Shown: positions 15,346-25,835 of the stretch, piece after piece
Layout: each line of letters starts with the position of its first letter
Position numbering within the stretch: the stretch's first letter is position 1
Notes under the pieces: generated by a model
Seen by the model: the letters and a program-made list of their open reading frames with translations, nothing else
Told to the model about the DNA's origin: nothing
The model's database searches: none
Made by a program: the position numbers and the translations under genes
NCBI GenBank assembly: GCA_949752745.1
Contig: OX457031.1
Span: 868,001-932,000, forward strand
Direction: 5' to 3'
DNA from: Protula sp. h YS-2021
Lineage: Eukaryota > Annelida > Polychaeta > Sabellida > Serpulidae
DNA: 64,000 nucleotides

Positions 15346-16475
15346 CCCAATTTACGTTACACGTAAGCTGGGGTATTCCTATCGGTCTGCGGATGGCGTC
15401 CGTTAGTTAGTTAGTTATTTCTTTAGTAAACTTTGCTTCAAAATGCATCTCCTCCTACAATTTTGATCCGGTGTCATTTATTTTTGGTGTGAGACATCCC
15501 TAAGGGGTCGTGCATACGGCTTGTGCTTTTCTAGTCGATCGGGTGATTTTTGAATTTTTGGCGAATTTAAAAATAAAAAAATGTATCTCCTCCTACATTT
15601 TGGACCCGATGTCATTTATTTTTGGTATGAAGCACCCCTAAAGGGTTCGGCATACGGCGTGTACTTTTTTGGTCGATCGGACAATTTTTGTATTTTGGGG
15701 GATTTTATAAAGAAATTTTAAAATGTATCTCCTCTTACATTTTTGACCCGATGTCATTTATTTTTGGTATGAGGCACCCCTAAAGGATCGTGCATACGGC
15801 TTATGCTTTTTTAGTTTGTATTTTTGGGGAAATTTTTAAGCAAAAATTTCGAAAATAATTCAAAATGCATCTACTCCTACAATTTTGATTCGATGTCATT
15901 TATTTTTTGGTGTGAGTGCATACGGCTTGTGCTTTTTAGTCGATCGGGCAATTTTTGTATTTTAGGGAGTTTTTGAAGAAACATCTTCAAAATGCATTTC
16001 CCCCTGCAGTTTTGAACCTCTTTTTTTTTTTTGGGGGGGGGGGGGGGGTTGCGGCATCCCTAAGAGGTTGAGAATACGACTTGCGCTTTTTAGTCGATCC
16101 AACAATTTCTGTATTTTTTGGGAATTTTTGAACCGATTTCATTTATTTTTTGCTATGAGGCATCCTTAGGTAGGTCTCGCATACGGCTTGTGCTATTTGA
16201 CTAGACTTGGGAATTTTTTATTTCGGGGGGAATTTTTGATAAAAATACCTCCAAATGCATTTTCTCCTGCAGTTGTGATCAAACATCATTTATTTTGGGG
16301 CTGAGGCATGCTTAGGTGTCCTGAATATGGCCTGTCTTTTTCAGTCGATGAGAGAATTTTTGAAGAAAAAAATTCAAAATGCATTTCCTCCTACAGTTTT
16401 TATTAGATTTCATTTATTTCCGATATTTATTTTTCGGAATTTTTGAAAAAAAATTGCATGAATCTCCTCCTGCAG
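15346..16475 (+). mobile_element. pearl/Helentron-like non-autonomous element with ~150-170-bp internal repeats
   Basis: Begins with CCCAATTTACGTTACACGTA, AGCTGGGGTAT and GGCGTCCGTTAGTTAGTTAG. Seven or so tandem units follow, each with AATGCATCTCCTCCTACA, ATGTCATTTATTTTTGG, CATACGGCTTGTGCTTTT and AGTCGATCGGGCAATTTTTG. An inverted copy with the same end lies at 38,360-39,071 and its repeats. The tandem core with one conserved terminus fits pearl/HINE-type elements. No protein is encoded. Confidence 0.5.
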
Positions 16476-18130
16476 CGCATAAACGCAAGTTAAATGAACT
16501 TGCGCAGTAGTCAGATTTAACAACCGCACATCGACGCAAGTTAAAGAAACATTCGCAGTAGTCCAAATTAAGTACTTCGCATCGATGCAAGTTAAATAAA
16601 CATGCGCATTGGTCCGAAGTCGGGACTGCGCATCGACGGAAGATAAATAAAGATGCGTACTGGTCCAAAATAGGCACCGCGCATCAACGCAGGTTAAATA
16701 ATTAGCGCACTGGTCCGAAAAAAGAACTACGCTTCGACGTAAGTTGAATAGACATGCACAGTGGTCTGAAATGCGAACGGCGCATCAACGCAGCCTAAAG
16801 AAACATGCGCACTGGTCCGAAATGTGAATCGCACATCGAGGCAAATTAAATAAACATGCGCAGTGGTCCAAAATGCGAACCGCGCATCAACGCAAGTTAA
16901 ATAAATATGCGCACTGGTCTGAAATGAGAACCACGCATCAACACAAGTTAAATAAACATGGGCAATGGCTTAAAATGCGAACAGCGCATCGACGGAAGTT
17001 AAATAAACATGCGAACCGGTCCAAAATAAGCACCGCACATCAACGCAAGTTAAACAAACATGCGCACTTGTCCGAAAAAAGAACCATGCATCGACGCAAG
17101 TTGAATAGACATGCGCAGTGGTCTGATTTGAGAACCGCGCATCAACGCAAGCTAAATAAACATGCGCAGTGGTCCGAAGAAAGAACCGTGAATCGACGCA
17201 AGTTGAATAGACATAAGAGTCGGGCATCGACGGGACTTAAATAAACATGCGTTCTGGTCCGAAACGCAAATCGCGCGTCAACGCAAGTTAAATGAACCTG
17301 CTCACTTGTCCCAAAATGCGAACTGCGCATCAACGCAACCTAAAGAAACAGGTATACTGGTCCGAAATGCGAGCCGGATATCAACGCAAATTAAATAAAC
17401 ATGCACACTGGTCCGAATTGCGAACCGCACTTAAGCGTAAGTTAAATAAGCATTTGCACCGGTCCAAAATAAGTACCGATCATCAACAGAAGTGAAATAA
17501 ATATGCGCAATGGTCCAAAATGCTAACCACGCATCAACACAAGGTAAAAAAAACATGCGCGCTGGTTCGAAATGCGAACCGCACAGCAACACAAGCTAAA
17601 TAAGCAAGCACACTGGATTAAAATAAGCACGTTGCATCAACGCAAGTTAAATAAACATGCACCAACGTAAGTTAAATAAACATTTGCACTGGTCTAAAAT
17701 AAGCACCGCGCATCAACGCAAGTTAAATAAACATGCGCACTTCTCCGAAATTCGAACCGCGCATCAACGCAAGTTAAATAAACATGCGCAGTGGTTCGAA
17801 GTGCGAACCATGCTCCAACGCAAGTTAAATAAACATTTGCACTGGTCCAAAATAAGCACTGCGCATCAACTAAGTTAAATAAACATGCGCACTGGTCCGA
17901 AATTCGAACTGCTCATCAACGCAAGTTAAATAAACATGCACACTGGTCCAAAATGCAAACCGCGCACCAACGCAAGTTAAATAAACATAGGCACACGTCC
18001 AAAATAAGCACCGTGCATCAACGCAAGTTAAATAAACATGCAAGCTGGTCCGAAATGCGAACCGCGTATCAAGGCAACCTAAGAAAACTTGGGCTGTCCG
18101 AAATAAGTACCGCTCATCAGCGCAAGTAAA
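16476..18130. repeat. 51-bp minisatellite (~32 units)
   Basis: Unit built from CATGCGCACTGGTCCGAAAT, GCGAACCGCG and CATCAACGCAAGTTAAATAAA. It is moderately diverged. As 51 is divisible by three, open frames of over 80 codons appear on both strands; they are repeat artefacts. It resumes after the inserted element at 19,578-19,900. Confidence 0.93.
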
Positions 18131-19387
18131 ACAAGTGGGTCAGTGAAACTGACTATGTCTCCCGCCGGCGTACAATCCCGGTATTTGATTTTGTTAGGTT
18201 GGACTACAACCCTTCGTATCATGTTCGTGAATTTTAAAATTCCAGCTGGGCCAATGTCCTTAAGCCAACATGGCTCATTTACAATACCAATTCTTGTTAC
18301 CATTCATACTACCTATGTGTATAACATTTGGCAATTGTTTAAAAAAATGTAGGCTTGAGTCTGTTAACAAACTCATTCCAGTATGTAAGGGTTGTGAAAA
18401 TTTCTGAAGTTCAGCTGGGCCAATGTCCTTGGGCCAATATGGTTTATTTACAATACCAATCCTTGTTTGTTCCAGTACTACCCATAGACACAATATCTTT
18501 ACAATCGGTGAAAACGTAGGCTTGGGTGTGTTAAACTCATTCAACTGAGTAAGGATTGGGAAAATTTGTGAGGTTCAGCAAGTTAAATAAACATGCGCAG
18601 TGGTTCGAAGTGCGAACCATGCTCCAACGCAAGTTAAATAAACATTTGCACTGGTCCAAAATAAGCACTGCGCATCAACTAAGTTAAATAAACATGCGCA
18701 CTGGTCCGAAATTCGAACTGCTCATCAACGCAAGTTAAATAAACATGCACACTGGTCCAAAATGCAAACCGCGCACCAACGCAAGTTAAATAAACATAGG
18801 CACACGTCCAAAATAAGCACCGTGCATCAACGCAAGTTAAATAAACAGGCAAGCTGGTCCGAAATGCGAACCGCGTATCAAGGCAACCTAAGAAAACTTG
18901 GGCTGTCCGAAATAAGTACCGCTCATCAGCGCAAGTAAAACAAGTGGGTCAGTGAAACTGACTATGTCTCCCGCCGGCGTACAATCCCGGTATTTGATTT
19001 TGTTAGGTTGGACTACAACCCTTCGTATCATGTTCGTGAATTTTAAAATTCCAGCTGGGCCAATGTCCTTAAGCCAACATGGCTCATTTACAATACCAAT
19101 TCTTGTTACCATTCATACTACCTATGTGTATAACATTTGGCAATTGTTTAAAAAAATGTAGGCTTGAGTCTGTTAACAAACTCATTCCAGTATGTAAGGG
19201 TTGTGAAAATTTCTGAAGTTCAGCTGGGCCAATGTCCTTGGGCCAATATGGTTTATTTACAATACCAATCCTTGTTTGTTCCAGTACTACCCATAGACAC
19301 AATATCTTTACAATCGGTGAAAACGTAGGCTTGGGTGTGTTAAACTCATTCAACTGAGTAAGGATTGGGAAAATTTGTGAGGTTCAG
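17770..19387. repeat. 809-bp near-identical tandem duplication
   Basis: 17,770-18,577 recurs at 18,579-19,387 with only one or two differences seen (ACATGCAAGC versus ACAGGCAAGC). It joins part of the 51-bp array to the first part of the inserted element. The junction near 18,574 reads GGTTCAG|CAAGTTAAAT with two bases of microhomology. Confidence 0.92.
18131..18574 (+). mobile_element. truncated first copy of Helentron/pearl-like element
   Basis: Starts GTGGGTCAGTGAAACTGACT and contains CTCCCGCCGGCG. It carries a first ~170-bp unit with CCAGCTGGGCCAATGTCC and most of a second, then is cut off by the 809-bp duplication junction. Its right end is missing. Confidence 0.6.
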
Positions 19388-19577
19388 CTGGGCCAATGTC
19401 CTTTGGCCGACATGGCTCATTTACAATACCGATCCTTGTTCGTTCCAGTACTACCCATATATACAATATCTTAACAATCGGTGGAAAAATGTAGGCTTGA
19501 GTGTGTTAACAAAAAAGGTGTCGACAGACAGACGGACAGACAAACCCGCAAACTATAGTCCCCCGGCGGGGGACTAA
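18940..19577 (+). mobile_element. complete Helentron/pearl-like element, three internal repeats
   Basis: Same left end as the copy at 18,131. Internal units of ~160-170 bp start near 19,050, 19,219 and 19,382 (CAGCTGGGCCAATGTCC). They are followed by a CAGACAGACGGACAGACA tetranucleotide tract, then GTCCCCCGGCGGGGGAC hairpin and TAATAA. The 51-bp minisatellite resumes directly after it. The order left end, tandem core, GACA/GACG microsatellite, 3' hairpin is that of pearl/HINE elements. Confidence 0.62.
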
Positions 19578-19900
19578 TAAACATGCGCACTGGTATGGAA
19601 TAAGAACCGCACATCAACACAAGGTAAATAAACATGCGCACTGATCCGAAATAACAACCGCACATCAACACAAGGTAAATAAACTTGCGCACTGATCCGA
19701 AATAAGAACCGCACACCCACAAAAGGCAAAAAAAAATTGGGCGCTCGTCAGAAATGCGAACCGTACATCAACGCAAGTTAAGTAAACATGTGCACTGTTC
19801 CAAAATGGGAACCGCGCATCTACGAAAAATTAAATAAACACGCGCACTTGTCTGATTAAGAACCGCGCATCAAGGCAAGTTACATAAATATGCGCACTAT
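19578..19900. repeat. 51-bp minisatellite, right part
   Basis: Continuation of the array interrupted at ~18,131, with AAATAAACATGCGCACTG and CCGCACATCAACACAAGG variants. Confidence 0.9.
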
Positions 19901-20660
19901 GCGTTGTTTGAACATATCTATGGCAGACTATCCAGTCTACCAGAGATACAAAAGATCTGTTTCCCATTTTTCTGGGAAAGAAATCTTTGTATGTATTTAT
20001 CGGTCTATGTTCTGGTCCGGTGCTAAATTAATTATTGGGCTAGCTCTTTGCCGTCTCATCTTTTGAAGCCCAATTTATCAGGAAAATTCCCTTGCTCGTG
20101 CACGCTTGAATTGGTTTTATTGCTTTTCGTAAGCTGGGACTTTGTCCTTGGACAAACTTGTTTTCTTTTTCTTGCGGTCCTCTCTGCTCTTGTTAACAAT
20201 ACTGAGAACATTACACACATTTATATTATGATAGAATTAGTCAAGAAGAAATGTTATGGGAAATATTTTATAGGGTTCGATCTGCATCATGCTTTTAATT
20301 CTATTTTCAAGATCACACTAACCTTTAGAAGGCGTATCCCTTAAGCTCTTCTGAGAATATTTTTTGTCAATTTGCTCCTTTCTGTAACTTTTGTTAGATG
20401 TAAGCAGAAGTATAATCCTGCAGTCTGTATTTTTTTGTCCTACATTTTAACCGGATTGAATCCTGAAACAATATGAAACTTTGAACTGATAAGCGTATGA
20501 TCGTTTGAGGTAAAACACTGTTATCTACGATAAGTGGTTTTTCTTGAGCACTTCTATCAGATAATTTGTGAGTATTTAAAGGTACACTCTTCAGTGACAC
20601 ACCCATTATTTTACGATCAATCAGACAGAACTAATATAATGGGTAGAAGTGGGTGTGAAC
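19901..20660. other. unassigned intergenic DNA
   Basis: No gene can be defended. A frame ending near 20,343 includes YFIGFDLHHAFNSI, which resembles reverse-transcriptase motif A (FDLxxAF), but without neighbouring RT motifs. It is possibly a LINE scrap. Confidence 0.3.
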
Positions 20661-20699
20661 ATGTAAAAAATAAGAAGTAAATAAATGAAATAAAATAGA

Positions 20700-20782
20700 A
20701 GGGGGAGAGGGAAAGAACCCCCTCCCCCTCCCCCTCCCCCTCCCCCTCTCTCTCCCCCTCCCCCTCCCTCTCCCTCTCCTTG
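20700..20782. repeat. (CCCCCT)n tract
   Basis: Expanded CCCCTCCCCCTCC run at the left edge of copy B. Copy A has a much shorter version at ~8,281. Confidence 0.85.
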
Positions 20783-20873
20783 GGTGATGGAAGAAGGAGG
20801 TTAAGGGGTCAGGAGGTAGGTCGGGTGCAAATAACCTTGCCATGCGAATGACCTTGCCGTGACCTTGTTGCAG

Positions 20874-21031
20874 AGGAGTTGTAGGAGCCGTGAGAACTCG
20901 GGCAGCTCCCAGGGCCGGCATCCTTTCTGGTGGCCGCTCAACAACTCACGAAGCCGGACCTGGATCTTCATCCTCATCTGGCCCTTCCTCGTTCACTGGT
21001 TGATCAGCTTCGTGAGCAGGAGGAGGAACAG
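20874..21031 (+). pseudogene. second acbd5 membrane-anchor exon, frame intact
   Basis: 158 nt, the same length as 8424-8581. Acceptor TTGTTGCAG and donor CAG|GTGGGC are both kept. It encodes RSCRSRENSGSSQGRHPFWW and then WIFILIWPFLVHWLISFV and SRRRN with no stop. About 14 base differences from the first copy are seen by eye, several silent in the membrane segment. No upstream acbd5 exons accompany it, so it is either an orphan relic or an alternative distal last exon of acbd5. Matching stop-carrying pieces follow at 21,907 and 23,701. Confidence 0.6.
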
Positions 21032-21054
21032 GTGGGCGGTTGCTATGGATAGTT

Positions 21055-21345
21055 GAAGGCGTGGTGTTTGATGTTTATTGTGTTGTTGTTCTCTCTGTGT
21101 TGTCTACTGTTGTGTTGAGTGGTCCAGTCTGTGTTGCTAACTTTCCGCTGTTTAGTGTGTGTCTTTTACTTTTGTGTTGCCCATTTATGTGGTGCCCTCT
21201 TTTGTGTTGCCCACTTTTGTGGTGCTCCCTTGTGTGTTGCCCACTTTTGAGTTGATCACTCTGTGTTGACAACTTTTGTGTTGGTCACTGCTCGTACTGG
21301 GCTGTACTGTGCTGTGTTGTGTTGTGTTGTGCTGTGTTGTTTAAG
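21055..21345. repeat. TGTTG-rich imperfect minisatellite, copy B
   Basis: Counterpart of 8,605-8,830 with extra CTTTTGTGTTGCCCA units. Confidence 0.85.
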
Positions 21346-21906
21346 CTGTCTTGCGTACTCCTTTGCTAGTCGCACTGTTTGGGTTGCGTTTTCTTTGACA
21401 GTTCCATCACCAGTTTTAAAGTGTTGAGATATGAATGTCAGTTTTGAAATAAAAGCTCAGTTGCGAACAATTTTATTTTGAACGTTTGTTTATACCTTCT
21501 AATTTTGATTCTACTTGTGCTTACAACTTCATTGCCTTCTACAAAACTGAAAAAATAGTTGTCCACGTGATTGAACGGAAACTCATATTTCCTGTTTCTC
21601 CATGGACATCCTGAGGATTTCACGAACCTCAGCCAAATAATAGTGTGAAATATATTTTTTCAAATAAAAATGTTTCCATTTTTTTTTTCATTTAGGAAAG
21701 CTCTGCATGAACATTTTAAAGAAATTTCCAAAGAGATTAAATTATTCTAAAAATAGGTAAAATGTCTCTGTAAATAAACTAATCAGGGAAATAACAACAA
21801 TAAATAAATAAATAAACGGACAGTGCTTGTGGTCTAACGCTTGGAGATTAGATTGTGGTGTCCAGTAACAATCTTAAATTTTTATCTATTTTTTTCTTAC
21901 ACCTAG

Positions 21907-21919
21907 GCGATTGCGTTGA
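21907..21919 (+). pseudogene. duplicate of acbd5 last coding exon
   Basis: The acceptor CACCTAG is kept, and G CGA TTG CGT TGA is identical to 9380-9392. Joined to 20,874-21,031 it would give the same basic tail and stop. Confidence 0.5.
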
Positions 21920-22094
21920 ATAAAAAAATAACTGCACAAAACAAACAGGTTTGCTGAGTCGTGACGTGTGCATATATCTCCCCCCACCCCCTGCCCCCCT
22001 TCCCACTCCCTCCTCTTACGAATTTCTGTTTGATTTCTAATTCCATATGGGTTATCCTCCATTGCTGACTGTTGTTATAGTAACTAATGCTCGG

Positions 22095-22965
22095 GGCAGT
22101 AGGAAAAAGTTATGGGAGAAAAGGTTATAGTTTATGCCTGAAAGGCTGTAGTTTATGGGAGAAAAGGTTATAGTTTATGGGAGAAAATTTTATAGTTTAT
22201 GGGAGAAAAGTTTATAGTTTATGGGAGAAAAGGTTATAGTTTATGGGAGAAAAAGGTTATAATTTATGGGAAAAGGTTATAGTTTATTGGAGAAAAGGTT
22301 ATAGTTTATGGGAGAAAAGGTTATAGTTTATTGGAGAAAAAGTTATAGTTTATGGGAGAAAAGGTTATAGTTTGTGGGAGAAAAGGTTATAGTTTATGGG
22401 AGAAAAAGGTTGTAATTTATGGGAAAAAAGGTTATAGTTTATTGGAGAAAAGGTTATAGTTTATGGGAGAAAAGGTTAAAGTTTATGGGAGAAAAAGTTA
22501 TAGTTTATGGGAGAAAAGGTTATTGTTTATGGGAGAAAATGTTATCGTTTATGGGAGAAATGTTACAGTTTATGTCTGATAGGCTGTAGTTTATGGGAGA
22601 AAAGGTTATTGTTTATGGGAGAAAATGTTATCGTTTATGGGAGAAATGTTACAGTTTATGTCTGATAGGCTGTAGTTTATGGGAGAAAAGGTTATAGTTT
22701 ATGGGAGAAAAGGTTATCGTTTATGGGAGAAAAAGATTATAAGTTTATGTGAGCAAAGGTTATTGTCTATGAGAGAAAATGTTATCGTTTATGGGAGAAA
22801 AATGTTATAAGTTCATGTGAGCAAAGGTTATTGTCTATGAGAGAAAAGGTTAGAGTTTATGGGAGAAAAGGTGATAGTTTATGAGAGAAAAGGTTATAGT
22901 TTATGGGAGAAAAGGTTTTAGCTTGTGCTAGAAAAGTTTATACTTTTAGGGAGAAAAGGTTATAT
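22095..22965. repeat. 22-bp minisatellite, ~39 copies
   Basis: Same GGGAGAAAAGGTTATAGTTTAT unit as 9,585-9,838 but greatly expanded, with a higher-order block (CTGATAGGCTGTAG) repeated at about 22,570 and 22,660. Confidence 0.95.
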
Positions 22966-23334
22966 ACATCAATTTGTTTCTTCTCCAAAACTGAGACAAG
23001 AATTTAAAATGTTTAAAAGAAGGATTTGTTCTGGAAAATTATTAAATATATATATAAAGAAAATAAAAGATAGTGAAAGAAAGTAAAGTAATCAAATGTT
23101 ATGTCAGCGATGACTCACTATTGTACGAGACCGTATAATAGATGACTCACTATTGTACGAGACCTTATGGTGGATCAGTCAACAAGAACGTACTCTACTT
23201 CTAATCGGAGGAAATTCTTTTCTGTAATTCTAAGATAAAATTCTTAACAGTGTATATATGATATGCGTTCACCTGAATCGTGTGCTTTGTTTGTGTATTG
23301 TAAAAGGAAAAGAACGTCATGAACAATTAATTCT

Positions 23335-23470
23335 AAATAATAATAATTATTAAAATAATAATAATAATAGTAATAATAATAATAATAATTATAATAATAA
23401 TAACAATAATAATTAACATAGTAATAATTATAATAAAAATAGTTATAACAATAATAATAATGATAAGAAT
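23335..23470. repeat. imperfect (AAT)n tract, copy B
   Basis: Counterpart of 10,298-10,440. Confidence 0.9.
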
Positions 23471-23700
23471 AATTTAAAAATTTCGATTATCAGTTATTTT
23501 GATGAAGCTTGTCATGTATTTTATGATATTTTCTGGGAAATTTACTATGAATCTAGTTCTTTTTTGTTTTTGTTTTTAATCTATCTTTTCTGTTTCAGTT
23601 TTTGCATTTAAACTAGAATAGCTTTATTAAACACAGCAGAAAAAAAGTTTCGAGCCAAAGACATGATTTAAAAAGAAATATATTATTTTTCGTTTTACAG

Positions 23701-23990
23701 GCGGCGATGACATAGTTGAGATGACGTCACAGGCGGACAGATCGAGCAGTTATCGAAGGCTTGTTGAATCACATGACCTGCATAAGATCACGTGACGCTG
23801 CATTGACTCACGTGACTACATTGTAACTAGTCTGTATTGTCGTAATCAAGTGCATCATGACGCAACAGTTTTGCGATGGAGCAGATTTGGACGATGCTAT
23901 ATATTTTCCAATTGTAAGAGAAACCGTGCGTAAGAGTGTTGAATGACTCTTTGAATTTTTGTAAATGAAATAAATGTGATATCATATACA
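23701..23990 (+). other. duplicate of acbd5 3' UTR terminal exon
   Basis: Acceptor CGTTTTACAG precedes GCGGCGATGACATAG. E-box-type CACGTG sites and AATAAA (23,969-23,974) are kept, so this copy could still terminate a transcript. Confidence 0.45.
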
Positions 23991-24049
23991 TTTAGTGATA
24001 TTTTTTTTGGTCCAGGAAATGGCTGGTTATTTACCTGCGATTGGCCTTG

Positions 24050-24610
24050 GGTTGAGGGGCGGGGAGGTGGGAGGGGGCGGGGAGGGGGTAGGGGGAGAAG
24101 GTGGAGGGGGCGGGGAGGTGGGAGGGGGCGGGGAGGGGGAAGGGGGAGAAGGTGGAGGATGGGGCGGGGAGGTGGGAGGGGGCGGGGAGGTGGAGAAGGG
24201 GCGGGGAGGGGGTAGGGGGAGGGGGAGAAAGTGGAGGAGGGGCGGGGATGTGGGAGGGGGGAGGTGGAGGAGGGGACGGGGGTTGGGTGGAGGGGGAGGG
24301 AGGGGCATTGCGATTGGATGGTAAAAAATTATAAACCGGGGCAATACATCATTATATAATTGTTGAGCATAATACCGATGTCAAACAATGCATTTCTTTT
24401 GGTGTTATAAAACTGGCAAAGAAGTTACGGTGGGAGGGGGGGAGGGGGATTGGGGGGTATGATGAAGATTAGGAAGATGAGTGAGCATCTGCTGGGTGAG
24501 TTGGGTGGGAGGGGGTGGGGGGCGGACGGATAAAGTTATACAAAAAGGTTGCTGTGGTGAATGGTGGAAGGAACGGGGGGGGGTCGGGCGGGGAGGGGGG
24601 GGCAGGAGGG
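24050..24610. repeat. G-rich low-complexity DNA, copy B
   Basis: GGGGCGGGGAGGTGGGAGG-type repeats with a ~60-bp sub-period at 24,055-24,300. Open frames here on either strand are compositional. Confidence 0.85.
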
Positions 24611-24714
24611 ATCGAGATTGTTATAATGTGACAGGGCTATCAAAATGAGAGAAATCGATTCGTAATTTTTATTTTACACATCCATAACGCAAACATAAGA
24701 AGCGATGTCGTTAC

Positions 24715-24780
24715 AGGCGCCATGTCTTATAAGCCATGTCGTCATAAGCCATGTCGTTATAAGCCATGTCGTCATAAAGA
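24715..24780. repeat. 15-bp minisatellite, copy B (short)
   Basis: About four GTCGTTATAAGCCAT/GTCGTCATAAGCCAT units, against ~15 in copy A. Confidence 0.85.
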
Positions 24781-25835
24781 TGTTCTAATGTTTCTCAATT
24801 TGATTTGAATTTGATTCGTTTCCAAAATACAGCATTATAACGGCATTATAACGACATCGGATATCACGACATATTCTGTATCCCGACATAAATGTTTGGG
24901 CCCATATTAGTTTTTTTTCCAGTTTAGCACTCTTGGTTATAACGCCATATATGATACAAGCTTTTTATAAAAGTGATTATGTGATTATAAACTGTACTTT
25001 TAAAGTGAAATGTAATACATTTATACGAAACTTCAGAACGGGCATAATGTTAACCGACTTAGGCATTATCCGGTATTCGATTAACCGATTTCATGTGTAT
25101 TTGTGTTACTTCTATGAAATGAAACTGGCATACTGTGAACCGACTTAGGCATTATTCGGTATTCGATTAACCGATTTCATCTGTACTGTGTTACTTATAT
25201 AAAATGTTTTCATTAAGTCGTTCGACAAAGCAGAATAGTTATATATAGCCGATTTTTACGCATAAGCATTTACATACAAATTATCGATTTATTACTAAAT
25301 TGCAGTTGCTAAGTATAAAATTAAGTAGTTATTTTGTGTCGAAGTTTTTCCACAAGTCAAAAGTGCTTTTACGAATTAAATGAAGTAAAAAGAAAATGTA
25401 CATAAATAAGAAAGATACATATCAGGAATATTTTTTTCTTTACGCAACTGTTTGCTTTGGGGGGCCTTTCATAATGACGTAAGCAAACCCTTCCTCCCCC
25501 ACCACTCGCCGATTTCACTCAGGTAATCATAATGTGTGACGTCACGAAGTGCGATCAGTTCTGGAGACCGCACCCACAAGCCATCCCCTCCCCCCTCTCC
25601 CCTCCCCGCCCGCCCCATCTTCTATGCGTACGTGCTTTGTGGATGCCCTCTAGAAAGGACCAACCGCTTTACAATGCACAGAAGTTTGAATTCTCCGTGG
25701 AATTATAGTGAATGGTTCAGTTTGTTTTACTTAGACTTGTATCTACAATTCTTCTTTCAGTCGTCATATGGAATGCTGCGTTCAGTGTTCTATGGTGATT
25801 ACGTCACTATGGCAACGTCTGGGATGAAACTCGTC

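Noticed and set aside
16873..17244. 123-codon Lys/His/Arg-rich open frame (KLNKHAHWSEMRTAHQ repeats)
   Set aside because: It is the 51-bp minisatellite read in a period divisible by three. The other strand is open too, and copies are not conserved as protein.
16476..18130. CRISPR-like regular repeats
   Set aside because: Directly adjoining diverged repeats without unique spacers, in a eukaryotic genome with no cas genes.
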